Below are positions 8,642-17,555 of a stretch of DNA of 47,067 nucleotides, piece by piece. The translations under genes and the position numbers were made by a program. The notes under the pieces are model-generated. The model searched no databases, was not told the origin of the DNA, and saw only the letters and a list, made by a program, of their open reading frames with translations. Source of the DNA: VGEM01 sp033764265 (GTDB lineage: Bacteria; Pseudomonadota; Alphaproteobacteria; Rhodospirillales; Rhodospirillaceae); contig JANRJB010000103.1 of NCBI GenBank assembly GCA_033764265.1, positions 1 to 47,067 of the forward strand, in the 5' to 3' direction. Every line of letters starts with the position of its first letter. The stretch's first letter is position 1.

Positions 8642-9344
8642 GGTGCGCGACCTGTCGGTGGCCTATGGGCCTGTCACGGCGTTGAGGGACGTATCCCTGA
8701 CCGTGACCGAAGGTGAGACCGTGGCGCTGTTGGGCGCCAACGGCGCGGGCAAGACGACGCTGCTGCGCACCCTGTCGGGACTGGTCAGGCCGCGCGCGGG
8801 CGCGGTCCGCATGGCCGGGGCGGACATCGGCGGCCTGTCGGCCGAGGCGCGCGTGCGCCGCGGCCTGATCCACGTTCCGGAGCGCCGGCGCATTTTCGGC
8901 GCGCTGACGGTCGAGGAGAACCTCAAGGTCGCCGCCAGCGCCTGGGCCGGACTGGGCACCAATCTCGGCGCCGACCTCGAGCGCATCTACGCCTTCCTGC
9001 CGCGCCTGCGGGAACGGCGCGACCAGCGCGGCTGGTCGCTGTCGGGCGGCGAACAGCAGATGCTGGCGGTGGGCCGCGCGCTGATGGCCCGGCCCAAGGT
9101 GCTGCTGCTGGACGAACCCAGCCTGGGCCTGGCGCCGCTGGTGGCGGCCGAAGTGTTCGCACGCATCGCCGATATCGCCCGCCAAGGCGTGACGGTGCTG
9201 GTGGTGGAGCAGAACACCGTGCTGGCCCTGGGCGCGGCGGCGCGCGGCTATGTGCTGGAAACCGGCGCGGTGGTGGCGGCCGGGGCCAGCGCCGACCTGC
9301 TGAAGGACCCCAAGGTACGCGAGGCCTACCTCGGCGGCGGCTGA
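8634..9344 (+). CDS. ABC transporter ATPase (LivF family)
   Basis: This 236-residue second ATPase of the importer has Walker A GANGAGKT at residues 34-41, a canonical signature LSGGEQQ at 136-142 and Walker B VLLLDEP at 156-162. The length and the typical LivF motif PERRRIF (82-88) identify the family. The ATG at 8634 lies inside the end of the livG-like gene (8-bp overlap), which couples their translation. It completes a five-component importer encoded by four genes. The following oxidase gene begins 20 bp later, so the transporter and enzymes are probably on one transcript. Confidence 0.94.
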   Translation: MLEVRDLSVAYGPVTALRDVSLTVTEGETVALLGANGAGKTTLLRTLSGLVRPRAGAVRMAGADIGGLSAEARVRRGLIHVPERRRIFGALTVEENLKVAASAWAGLGTNLGADLERIYAFLPRLRERRDQRGWSLSGGEQQMLAVGRALMARPKVLLLDEPSLGLAPLVAAEVFARIADIARQGVTVLVVEQNTVLALGAAARGYVLETGAVVAAGASADLLKDPKVREAYLGGG

Positions 9345-9364
9345 GCGGCTAAAAAGGGGCGGTC

Positions 9365-10927
9365 ATGTCGCGACCGATCGCCAAGTCCAACCGCGCGTCC
9401 AACCCCAAGTCCAACGCCGTGCGCCTGAAGGCGGCCGCGGCCGAGCTGCGCGACCTGCTGGGCCCGGCGCGGGTGTTGGGGCCCACCCGGCCGCGCGATC
9501 CGGCGTTGCGGGTGCGCCCCGGCACGGTCGCGGAGTTGTGCCGGGCGGTTGCGGCCTTGGGCGCGGCCGGCGTGGCCATGTTCCCGCAGGGCGGCGGAAC
9601 CCACGCGGCGGACGACGATGGCCTGCCTGTCAACGATGCCGCGGTGATCGAACTGGCCGACCTGAACCGCATCGTCGAGATCAACGAGGCCGACCGCTAC
9701 GTCACGGTCGAGGCCGGCTGTACCTGGGCGGCGTTGGACGCCGCGCTGAAAGCGCGCCGCGTGCGTGCCGGCGTGCGCGCACCGCTGGTGCTGGCCCCGG
9801 GCGCGGCGACCGTGGGCGGCGCCGTCAGCACCAATGCCGTGTGCCTGGGATCGGGCGCGCGCGGCACCGCGAACGACGCGGTGCTGGGCCTGGACGTGGT
9901 GCTGGCCGACGGCAGCCTGGTGGAGACCGGCGCCGCCGCCGCCGAGGGTCGCACGCCGTTCCTGCGCCATTTCGGACCCGACCTGACCGGGCTGTTCCTG
10001 GGCGATTGCGGCAGCTTCGGCATCAAGGCCCACGTCACCCTGCCGCTGTGCGGCCTCTCGGCCCACGACGCCTGCGTCAGCTTCGCCTTCGAGCGGTTCG
10101 AGGACGTGATGGAGGCCCAGGTCGCGATCACCCGGCTCGATGTGGCCGCGGCGCACTGGGCGCTGGACCCCGCCTGTAACGATCGGCTGGCCGCGCGCGG
10201 CATCAAGTTTCTTGAGGGGCTGACCTACACCCGCGACGTGATCGCCACCGCCAAGGTGCTGGTGGACGGCCACCGCACCGTGATGCGCGGCGGCTGGACG
10301 CTGCATGTGGCGGTGGAAGGCGACAGCGAGCGCGAGATCGAGCTGAAGCTGGGCAAAGTGCGGCGCACGCTGGTGCCCACGGCCATGAAGGAACTGCCGG
10401 GCGCCGTCGCCCAACAGGCGCGCGGTCAGCCCTTCACCGCGTTCGCCGAGTGGTTCGGCCCGTCACAGGACGCGGGCTGGTCGACGCTGCATGGCCTGTT
10501 CCCGCTGTCGCGCGCCGCTGAGATTGCCGGCGTCACCGACGAGTATTTCATCCGCCATCGCGAGGCGATCGCCCGTCATGGCATCGACATCGCCACCATC
10601 ACCGTGGGCTTGGACCGCGCGGTGCTGATCCAGCCGATCCTGCGCTGGACCGATCCGGGCGCTGCGGCCAAATCGGCGGCGGCGACCCTGCGGCGCGATC
10701 TGGCCCTGCTCTGGGGCGCGTTCGGCGCCAGCCACTTCGGCCTGGGCACGTTTTATCCCTACGCCGGCGCACTGTCGTCGGCGGCGCTGGCGATGGTGCG
10801 CGCGATGAAGCAGACCCTTGACCCCAAGGGCCTGATGAACCCCGGCGCGCTGGGCTTGGCCCAACCCAAGACGATGGCGTCCTTGAAGTTCGCCGAGTTT
10901 CCGCAGAACCTGCTGGAGGACCATTGA
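9365..10927 (+). CDS. FAD-linked oxidase/dehydrogenase (GlcD / vanillyl-alcohol-oxidase fold)
   Basis: This 520-residue flavoprotein belongs to the FAD-binding type-4 (PCMH) family. The FAD-binding region includes FPQGGGTHAADD near residue 75 and APGAATVGGAVSTNA near 140-155, typical of the GlcD/D-lactate dehydrogenase and vanillyl-alcohol oxidase group. The C-terminal half ends with the common LDPKGLMNPG motif seen near the end of these enzymes. It would oxidise a hydroxy acid or an aromatic alcohol, passing electrons to oxygen or to a carrier. An AAGGGG-type ribosome-binding site precedes the ATG. The end overlaps the aldehyde dehydrogenase start by 4 bp. A plausible but inferred role is oxidation of an alcohol to the aldehyde used by the two following dehydrogenases. 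Confidence 0.87.
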   Translation: MSRPIAKSNRASNPKSNAVRLKAAAAELRDLLGPARVLGPTRPRDPALRVRPGTVAELCRAVAALGAAGVAMFPQGGGTHAADDDGLPVNDAAVIELADLNRIVEINEADRYVTVEAGCTWAALDAALKARRVRAGVRAPLVLAPGAATVGGAVSTNAVCLGSGARGTANDAVLGLDVVLADGSLVETGAAAAEGRTPFLRHFGPDLTGLFLGDCGSFGIKAHVTLPLCGLSAHDACVSFAFERFEDVMEAQVAITRLDVAAAHWALDPACNDRLAARGIKFLEGLTYTRDVIATAKVLVDGHRTVMRGGWTLHVAVEGDSEREIELKLGKVRRTLVPTAMKELPGAVAQQARGQPFTAFAEWFGPSQDAGWSTLHGLFPLSRAAEIAGVTDEYFIRHREAIARHGIDIATITVGLDRAVLIQPILRWTDPGAAAKSAAATLRRDLALLWGAFGASHFGLGTFYPYAGALSSAALAMVRAMKQTLDPKGLMNPGALGLAQPKTMASLKFAEFPQNLLEDH

Positions 10928-12375
10928 GCCTGACGTTCGGCGACCGGCCGATGCTGATCGGCGGCGAATTCTGCGCGGCGTCCGATGGCGCCTGGATCAC
11001 CTCGGTCAATCCCGCCACGGAAGACGCCATCGGCCGCGCCCCGGCGGGCACGGTGGCCGATGTCGGCCGGGCGGTCGACGCCGCGCTGCGTGCGCAGCCC
11101 GGCTGGGCGGCCAAGTCGATCTGGGAGCGGGCCGCGCTGCTGCGCACATTGGCCGCGCGAATTCGCGCGCGCGGGCCCGAGATCCTGACGCTGGAGGCCA
11201 GCGACACCGGCAACACCATCGCCAAGCTGCGCGCCGACGTCGAGATCGCCGCCGGTTACCTGGAGTACTTCGCCGGGCTCGGCACCGAGATGAAGGGCGA
11301 CACGGTGCCCGCCAGCGCGCGAGGCCTGCATTTCACGCTGCGGGAACCCTACGGCGTGGTCGGGCGCATCGTGCCGTTCAATCACCCGTTCATGTTCGCC
11401 GCCGCGCACCTGGCGGCGCCGCTGATGGCCGGAAACTCGGTTGTGCTGAAAACGCCCGAGACCAGCCCCCTGTCCGGGCACATTCTGGGCGACCTGTGCC
11501 GCGCGGTGCTGCCGCCGGGCGTGGTGAACATCGTCTCGGGATACGGCCTGCCGGTGGGCGACGCGCTGGTGCGCCACCCGGAGGTGCGCCGCATCGGGTT
11601 CACCGGATCGGTCGCCACCGGGCTCGCCATCCAGCGCGCCGCCGCCGAGACCGGCGTCAAGCACGTGACGCTGGAGCTGGGCGGCAAGAATCCGCTGATC
11701 GTGTGCCCCGACGCCGACCTCGAGACCGCGGTGAACGCCTGCGTCGCCGGCATGAACTTTTCGTGGGCCGGGCAGAGCTGCGGCTCCACCAGCCGTTTAT
11801 TGGTGCACAAGTCGCTCTATGCCCGCGCGGTCGAGCTGCTGGCGGCCAAGGTGGATGCGCTGAAGCTGGGCGATCCGCTCGACCCGGCGTCCGAGATGGG
11901 TCCGGTGAATTCCGCCGCGCACTATCAACGCGTGACAGCGCTGATCGCGGCGGGACGCCGCGACGGTGCTCGGCTGGTGAGCGGCGGCGGCCGGCCGGCT
12001 GGCGAGCGGTTCAGGAGAGGCTATTGGATCGCGCCCACGGTGTTCGCCGACGCGACGGCGGAGATGGCGGTGGCGCGCGAGGAAATCTTCGGGCCGGTGG
12101 TGGTGGCGATGATGTGGTCGACCCTGGACGACGCGATCAACCTGGCCAACGCGACGGCCTATGGGTTGACCGCGGCCGTGTTCACACGCGATGTCACCAC
12201 GGCGTTGACTCTGGCCAGGCGAATCCAGGCGGGCGTGGTGGCGGTCAATTCGTCCAACATGCACGCCGTGGGATTGCCGTTCGGCGGCGTCAAGAACTCC
12301 GGCGTCGGCGGCGAGGAATGCCTGGAGGAGCTGTTGAGCTACACCCAGGTCAAGTCGGTCCACATCGCGCTATAG
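10924..12375 (+). CDS. Aldehyde dehydrogenase, first of a tandem pair
   Basis: This 483-residue NAD(P)-dependent aldehyde dehydrogenase oxidises an aldehyde to a carboxylic acid. The general-base glutamate is Glu251 in LELGGKNP and the catalytic cysteine is Cys286 in GQSCGSTSR. The TTG start at 10924 overlaps the previous stop and is supported by exact N-terminal alignment with the paralogue downstream (MSLTFGDR versus MSLVFGDR) and by GGAGGA at 10915-10920. The two paralogues have equal length and align without gaps, with long identical stretches. This is a recent or strongly conserved tandem duplication. Aldehyde specificity is unknown. The group resembles betaine-, hydroxymuconic- and aminomuconic-semialdehyde dehydrogenases as well as general ALDHs. 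Confidence 0.93.
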   Translation: MSLTFGDRPMLIGGEFCAASDGAWITSVNPATEDAIGRAPAGTVADVGRAVDAALRAQPGWAAKSIWERAALLRTLAARIRARGPEILTLEASDTGNTIAKLRADVEIAAGYLEYFAGLGTEMKGDTVPASARGLHFTLREPYGVVGRIVPFNHPFMFAAAHLAAPLMAGNSVVLKTPETSPLSGHILGDLCRAVLPPGVVNIVSGYGLPVGDALVRHPEVRRIGFTGSVATGLAIQRAAAETGVKHVTLELGGKNPLIVCPDADLETAVNACVAGMNFSWAGQSCGSTSRLLVHKSLYARAVELLAAKVDALKLGDPLDPASEMGPVNSAAHYQRVTALIAAGRRDGARLVSGGGRPAGERFRRGYWIAPTVFADATAEMAVAREEIFGPVVVAMMWSTLDDAINLANATAYGLTAAVFTRDVTTALTLARRIQAGVVAVNSSNMHAVGLPFGGVKNSGVGGEECLEELLSYTQVKSVHIAL

Positions 12376-12382
12376 GGCGATC

Positions 12383-13834
12383 ATGTCGTTAGTGTTCGGC
12401 GACCGGCTGATGGCGATCGGTGGGCAGATGGTGCCCGCGTCCGATGGTGCGTGGATCACGTCGATCAACCCGGCCACCGAGGACCCGATCGGCCGCGCGC
12501 CGGCCGGCACCAAGGCCGATGTGGAGCGTGCGGTCGACGCCGCGCTCAAAGCCCAACCCGGTTGGGCGGCCAAGTCGATTTGGGAGCGGGGCGCGCTGCT
12601 GCGCCAACTGGCCGCGGCCATCCGCGCACGCAGCGACGAGGTGAAGCGCATCGAGGCCGCCGATTCCGGCCTGACCATCGCCAACCTGAACGGCGACTTG
12701 CACAAGGCGGCCCATCACTTCGAATACTTCGCCGGATTGGCCACCGAAATGAAGGGCGACACGGTGCCGGCCAGCGCCAAGGGCCTGCACTTCACGCTGC
12801 GTGAACCCTACGGCGTGGTCGGACGCATCGTGCCGTTCAATCATCCGTTCATGTTCGCCGCCGCCAGCCTGGCCGCGCCGCTGGTGGCCGGCAACGCGGT
12901 GGTGTTGAAGACGCCCGAGACCAGCCCCTTGAGCGGCAGCATCGTCGGCGAGATCTGCAACGCCATCCTGCCGCCGGGCGTGGTCAACATCGTGTCCGGC
13001 TTCGGTATTCCGGTCGGCGACGCCATTGCCCGCCACCCGGAAGTTCGCCGCATCGGTTTCACCGGCTCGGTGCGTACCGGGCTCGCCATCCAGCGCGCCG
13101 CCGCCGAGACCGGCGTGAAGCACGTCACGCTGGAACTGGGCGGCAAGAACCCGTTGATCATCTGCCCCGACGCCGATCTGGAGAAGGCGACCAGTGCGGC
13201 GGTCGCGGGCATGAACCTGGCCTGGGCCGGCCAAAGCTGCGGCTCCACCAGCCGCATCCTGGTGCATGAATCTCTGTATGACCGCGCCGTCGAGCTGACC
13301 AAGGCCAAGCTGGAAGCAATCCGCGTCGGCGACCCGCTCGACCCCGCCGCTCAGATGGGCCCGCTGAACTCCGCCGCGCATTATCAGCGGGTCATGGGCT
13401 ATGTAGCGGCCGGAACGGCGGATGGCGCCAGGCTTGTCACCGGCGGCGACCGGCCCAAGGGCGAGGCATTCACGCGCGGCTATTGGCTGGCGCCGACGTT
13501 GTTCGACGGCGTGACCATGGACCAGCGTATCGGCCGAGAGGAAATTTTCGGCCCGGTCATGAGCTTCCTGCGCTGGACGGATTTCGACGATGCGCTCGCC
13601 ATGGCCAACGCCGTGGAATACGGCCTGACCGCGGCCATCTTCACCCAGGATATCGGCCGGGCGCTGGGCGCGGCCAAGCGCTTCCAGTCGGGCGTGGTGA
13701 CCATCAACCACACCACCATGCACTTCGTCGGCCTGCCGTTCGGCGGATACAAGAACTCGGGCGTCGGCGGCGAGGAACACCTGGACGAGCTGCTGAGCTA
13801 CACCCAGACCAAGTCGGTTCATATCGCCCTTTAG
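12383..13834 (+). CDS. Aldehyde dehydrogenase, second of a tandem pair
   Basis: This 483-residue paralogue of the preceding gene starts 7 bp after it. Glu251 and Cys286 are retained, so both copies look catalytically competent. Identity with copy one is highest from about residue 70 to 290, covering the cofactor-binding and active-site parts. Differences cluster in the C-terminal third, including residues 380-440, which help form the substrate channel in ALDHs. This pattern fits two enzymes with different aldehyde preference or two subunits of a hetero-oligomer, but that is inference. The gene is part of the same operon and is followed after 18 bp by an FAD monooxygenase gene. Confidence 0.93.
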   Translation: MSLVFGDRLMAIGGQMVPASDGAWITSINPATEDPIGRAPAGTKADVERAVDAALKAQPGWAAKSIWERGALLRQLAAAIRARSDEVKRIEAADSGLTIANLNGDLHKAAHHFEYFAGLATEMKGDTVPASAKGLHFTLREPYGVVGRIVPFNHPFMFAAASLAAPLVAGNAVVLKTPETSPLSGSIVGEICNAILPPGVVNIVSGFGIPVGDAIARHPEVRRIGFTGSVRTGLAIQRAAAETGVKHVTLELGGKNPLIICPDADLEKATSAAVAGMNLAWAGQSCGSTSRILVHESLYDRAVELTKAKLEAIRVGDPLDPAAQMGPLNSAAHYQRVMGYVAAGTADGARLVTGGDRPKGEAFTRGYWLAPTLFDGVTMDQRIGREEIFGPVMSFLRWTDFDDALAMANAVEYGLTAAIFTQDIGRALGAAKRFQSGVVTINHTTMHFVGLPFGGYKNSGVGGEEHLDELLSYTQTKSVHIAL

Positions 13835-13852
13835 AAATCAGCCACGTCCGTC

Positions 13853-15070
13853 ATGTCAGACCAAGATCGCGTCATTGTCGTCGGCGCCGGCCCGGTGGGC
13901 AGCGTCACCGCGCTGGCCCTGGCGCAGGCCGGCATTCCGGTGCTGCAGTTCGAGGCCCTGGCCGAGACCCCAACCGCCCACCGCGCCGCCACCACGCATT
14001 CCTCGACGCTCGACCTCTTGGACGGCGTCGGCATGGCCGCCTCGGTGATCGAACAGGGCCTGAAGGCGCGCTATTTCCAGTACCGCTACCGGCGCACCAA
14101 CGAGATCTTCGCCGAGTTCGACTTCGACCGGCTTGCAGGCGAGACCAACCACCCCTATGCGGTGCAGCTCGAGCAGCACAAGACGGTGGCGATTGCGCTG
14201 GACATGCTGAAGGCTTATCCGCACCACGCCCTGCACCGCCTGCACAATGTGGTCGAGATCGCCCAGCACGCCGACCAGGTACGGGTGGTGACGGAAACCC
14301 CCGACGGCGCCCGGCGCGACTGGCGCGCGCGCTACGTGATCGGCTGCGACGGCGGGCGCAGTTTCGTGCGCAAGTCGCAGGGGATCGACTTTCCCGGGTT
14401 CACCTGGGAGGAACGCTTCATCATCGTCGCCACATACTTCGACTTCGAGGCCGCCGACAACTACCGCTACCGCAACTACATCGCCGACCCTGAACTGTGG
14501 TGCTCGGTCTTCAAGATTCCCGGGCCCGACGGCACCGGCATGTGGCGCAACCTGTTCCCGGTGATGGGCGACGCGCCCGAAGAGGTCGTCACCTCCGACG
14601 ACTGGATCCGCGCCCGCTATGACGAGTGCTTTCCCTACGCGCGCGACACCCGGATCATCCACCGCAACTTGTACACCGTGCACCAGCGCGTGGCGGCCAG
14701 CTTCCGCGCCGGCCGCGTGATGCTTGCGGGCGACGCCGCGCACATCAACAATCCGCTGGGCGGCATGGGCATGAACTCCGGCATCGCCGATGGGCTGAAC
14801 TTGGTCGAGAAGATGGTGCGTGTGTGGCGCGGCGCGGCCAACGAAGCGGTTTTCGACCAGTACGACCGCCAGCGCCGGCCGCTGGCGCAGAAGTACGTTC
14901 AGGCCCAGTCGATCCAGAACAAGGAAACGCTGCAGGCCAAGGACCCGGCGGCAGCCAACGCGCGCTTCGAGGACATGCGCCGCGCCGCGGCGGACCCGGT
15001 GCGGCACAAGGCTTTCTTGATGAACGCCTCGTTGATCAACATGGTGCGCGAGGCCGCCGCGATCGCGTGA
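13853..15070 (+). CDS. FAD-dependent aromatic monooxygenase (PHBH/PheA-TfdB type)
   Basis: This 405-residue class A flavoprotein monooxygenase has GAGPVG at residues 11-16 (dinucleotide-binding GxGxxG), the CDGGRS motif around 165-170 (DG motif) and the GDAAH motif near 293-297 followed by GMGMNSGIADG. These three motifs together define the family that hydroxylates phenols or aromatic acids using NAD(P)H and O2. It is shorter than phenol hydroxylases and lacks their C-terminal thioredoxin-like domain, so it is closer in size to p-hydroxybenzoate hydroxylase. It is the last gene of the operon and converges on a DUF2189 gene 19 bp away. The hydroxylated substrate is unknown. Its presence points the operon towards an aromatic compound. 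Confidence 0.9.
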   Translation: MSDQDRVIVVGAGPVGSVTALALAQAGIPVLQFEALAETPTAHRAATTHSSTLDLLDGVGMAASVIEQGLKARYFQYRYRRTNEIFAEFDFDRLAGETNHPYAVQLEQHKTVAIALDMLKAYPHHALHRLHNVVEIAQHADQVRVVTETPDGARRDWRARYVIGCDGGRSFVRKSQGIDFPGFTWEERFIIVATYFDFEAADNYRYRNYIADPELWCSVFKIPGPDGTGMWRNLFPVMGDAPEEVVTSDDWIRARYDECFPYARDTRIIHRNLYTVHQRVAASFRAGRVMLAGDAAHINNPLGGMGMNSGIADGLNLVEKMVRVWRGAANEAVFDQYDRQRRPLAQKYVQAQSIQNKETLQAKDPAAANARFEDMRRAAADPVRHKAFLMNASLINMVREAAAIA

Positions 15071-15089
15071 ACGGCGGCCGCGGCAACCG

Positions 15090-15890
15090 CTACGCGCCCA
15101 CCGCCTTGCGATAAATGTGCCAGGTGGCGTGCGCCAGCACGGGGATGACCACCGCCAGCCCCACCAGCAACGGCAATGCGCCGACGAACAGGCCGACGGC
15201 GACCATCACGCCCCAGCCGGCCATGGTGACCGGGTTCTTGGCCACCACCCGCACCGAGGTCTGGACCGCGCGGGCCAGGCTGACATTGCGGTCGAGCAGC
15301 ATCGGGAACGACACCACGCTGATCGCCATGGCGGCCACGGCGAACACCAGGCCCACCAGGTTGCCGACCACGATCATGATCCAGCCGGCGCCGGTGGTGA
15401 ACACGAGACGCAGGAATTCCGCCACACCTTGCGGCTCCATCGCGCCGATGGTGGCCAGGTAGATCACGTACGCCGTGACCAGCCAGCCGAAGAACAGGCC
15501 GACCAGGACAACGCCGAGGAACAGCACGTTGGGCAAGGCGGGGGAGTGCCAGAAATCGAAAGCGTGGGTCCAGCTGATGTCGAGCCCCTTTTCGCGCCGG
15601 CGGCTGAACTCGTACAGGCCGATGGCCGCGAACGGGCCGATCAGCACCAGCCCCGCGGCGACCGGGAAGGCCAGCGGCAAGAGCTGGCGATTGAAGGTGA
15701 ACAGGAAGGCGCACAGCGTCAGCAGCGGATACAAGGGCGCCAGCACCACCAGGTGCGTGGGCCGGTCGCCGAAATCGGCGATGCCACGGTTGACGGCGTC
15801 TTTCAGGTCGGCGAACGACAGGGTTTTGATGTCGGGGCCGTCCGCCGACGTGTCGCGGGCGGACAGGGTTTCAGCGGTCAACGTCGTCAT
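15090..15890 (-). CDS. DUF2189-family integral membrane protein
   Basis: This 266-residue protein has a short polar N-terminus and about six transmembrane segments. The region FADLKDAVNRGIADF followed by hydrophobic stretches and the cytoplasmic motif EFSRRREKG matches the DUF2189 family, which is common in alphaproteobacteria and of unknown function. The ATG at 15890 is chosen because GGGAGG lies just upstream on the minus strand and the residues before it look non-coding. The 283 bases between this start and the ferredoxin stop hold its presumed promoter region and an AT-richer patch near 15960-15975; I see no other gene there. Confidence 0.82.
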   Translation of the reverse strand: MTTLTAETLSARDTSADGPDIKTLSFADLKDAVNRGIADFGDRPTHLVVLAPLYPLLTLCAFLFTFNRQLLPLAFPVAAGLVLIGPFAAIGLYEFSRRREKGLDISWTHAFDFWHSPALPNVLFLGVVLVGLFFGWLVTAYVIYLATIGAMEPQGVAEFLRLVFTTGAGWIMIVVGNLVGLVFAVAAMAISVVSFPMLLDRNVSLARAVQTSVRVVAKNPVTMAGWGVMVAVGLFVGALPLLVGLAVVIPVLAHATWHIYRKAVGA

Positions 15891-16173
15891 GTTCGTTCCT
15901 CCCTGGTGCGCCGCAGCGGGCCCACCTGTTTGAAAGCCACATCGACAAACAACCGAACGGAACCGAAAAAATGCCGACCTAACGGACGAGCGTGCTGACC
16001 TCGCGATGACGGAAACGACGACAGTACCGGAAAGGATTATACCCCGGCCGGCGGCCCATGACATGCCTAGATTTCAGCCCCGGTCAGGTGGGGTGATCGA
16101 TCAAAATTCGCGCCCGATGGAGAACGCGACGCGATCCTGCGTCTGGACAGGCGCGCCGGCCGCCGGCGGTGGT

Positions 16174-16527
16174 TCACGCTTTCGTGAGGCCGTCTTCAGG
16201 CTTGAGCATCAAGCGCGGCACGCGTCCCTTGTTCTTGACGTGGACCTCGAGGATTTCGTCGATGTCGGCCTGGGTGTCAAACCGGTACCAGACGCCTTCG
16301 GGATAGATCACCATGTTGGGGCCCAGCTCGCAGCGGTCCAGACAGCCCGCCGTGTTGACGCGCACGTTCTTCAGTCCCATGGCCTTGGCCTGGTCCTTCA
16401 TGTAGTTGCGCAGTTCGACCGAATTCTTTCGCGCGCAACTGCCGCGCGGGTGGCTTTCGGGTCGCACATTGGTGCAGCAGAACACGTGGCAATCGTAGAA
16501 CAGCGCCGGGTCGGCGGACGAACTCAT
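16174..16527 (-). CDS. Thioredoxin-like [2Fe-2S] ferredoxin
   Basis: This 117-residue protein has the four cluster-ligand cysteines of the thioredoxin-like ferredoxin family: Cys18 and Cys31 in the first loop, and Cys62 and Cys66 in AGCLDRCELGP. They are followed by the typical NMVIYPEGVWY segment. Cys13 and Cys17 are additional and not usual ligands. The family is cytoplasmic and is thought to carry electrons or act in metal metabolism. The ATG at 16527 begins MSSSADPA. The upstream Opp ATPase stop is 32 bp away, so it is probably the last gene of that operon, although a functional link is not obvious. A small inverted repeat (TCACG/CGTGA) overlaps its stop codon, and a GC-rich hairpin follows near 16150-16170. 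Confidence 0.88.
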   Translation of the reverse strand: MSSSADPALFYDCHVFCCTNVRPESHPRGSCARKNSVELRNYMKDQAKAMGLKNVRVNTAGCLDRCELGPNMVIYPEGVWYRFDTQADIDEILEVHVKNKGRVPRLMLKPEDGLTKA

Positions 16528-16559
16528 GGTCGTGATTCCTGACTGGTGAAACGATCGGT

Positions 16560-17555
16560 TTAGGTCTGCAGGGCGCGCCAGTGATGGCACGCCACGGCGT
16601 GGCCGTCAGCTGCGGCCGTCAGCGCGGGCGCATCGCGGGCGCAGGCGTCGTCGGCGTGCGGGCAGCGGGTGCGGAACACGCACCCCGAGGGCGGGTTCAA
16701 GGGCGACGGCGGATCGCCCGAGAGCAGGATGCGCGGCTTGGCGCGTTCCTTGACCGGATCGGGGATCGGCACCGCCGCCAATAAGGCCTTGGTATAGGGA
16801 TGACGCGGCGCGGCGTAGATGGATTTGCGGTCCGCCAGTTCCATCACCCGGCCCAGGTACAGAACCATCACGCGATGGCTGATATGGCGCACGACGGCGA
16901 GATCGTGGCTGATGAAGATCAGCGACAGGCCGAAGGCGCGCTGGAGGTCCATCAACAGATTGATCACCTGGGCGCGGATCGACACGTCCAGCGCCGAGAC
17001 CGGCTCGTCGCAGATGATCAGCTTGGGCTTGAGGATCATGGCGCGCGCGATGCCGATGCGCTGGCACTGGCCGCCGGAGAACTCGTGCGGATAGCGGTTG
17101 ATCATGGTCGGCAGCAGGCCGACCTGCTCCATCATTTCGCGCACGCGGGCCTTGATGTCCTCGCCGGTCAGGTGCGGGAAGAAGTTGCGCAGGGGCTCGG
17201 CGATAATGGAGCCCGCGGTCATGCGTGGATCGAGGCTGGCAAGCGGGTCCTGAAACACCACTTGAAGGTCCTGGCGCACGGCCCGGATTTCGTCCTTCGA
17301 CTGCGAGGTCAGGTCGCGCCCCAGCCAGGCGACGGTGCCGGAGGTGGCCGGCACCAGGTGCAGGATGGCGCGGCCCAGGGTGGACTTGCCGCAGCCGGAT
17401 TCACCGACCACGCCCAGGGTTTCGCCGGCGGCAAGGTCGAAGCTGATGCCGTCGACGGCCTTGAGCGGTTTGAACGTGCCGATCAGCGCGCCGCCGGTGC
17501 GCACCGGAAAATGCACTTTCAGGTCGCGGATTTGCAGGATCGGCCCGGTCATCAT
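16560..17555 (-). CDS. Oligopeptide/dipeptide-type ABC transporter ATPase (OppF/DppF family)
   Basis: This 331-residue ATPase has Walker A GESGCGKS at residues 51-58, signature FSGGQCQR and Walker B LIICDEP. The C-terminal oligopeptide-transporter extension carries SGCVFRTRCPHADDAC, whose cysteine pattern is conserved in Opp/Dpp ATPases and may bind an Fe-S cluster in some members. The ATG at 17555 overlaps the upstream ATPase stop by 4 bp; a second ATG follows immediately at 17552. With the next gene it would form the heterodimeric motor of an importer for peptides, nickel or other small solutes. Substrate cannot be decided because no binding protein gene lies in this operon. Confidence 0.93.
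   Translation of the reverse strand: MMTGPILQIRDLKVHFPVRTGGALIGTFKPLKAVDGISFDLAAGETLGVVGESGCGKSTLGRAILHLVPATSGTVAWLGRDLTSQSKDEIRAVRQDLQVVFQDPLASLDPRMTAGSIIAEPLRNFFPHLTGEDIKARVREMMEQVGLLPTMINRYPHEFSGGQCQRIGIARAMILKPKLIICDEPVSALDVSIRAQVINLLMDLQRAFGLSLIFISHDLAVVRHISHRVMVLYLGRVMELADRKSIYAAPRHPYTKALLAAVPIPDPVKERAKPRILLSGDPPSPLNPPSGCVFRTRCPHADDACARDAPALTAAADGHAVACHHWRALQT

Noticed and set aside
10924..13834. Mobile-element origin of the duplicated aldehyde dehydrogenases
   Set aside because: No transposase, terminal repeats or target duplications are visible; simple tandem duplication explains the pair.
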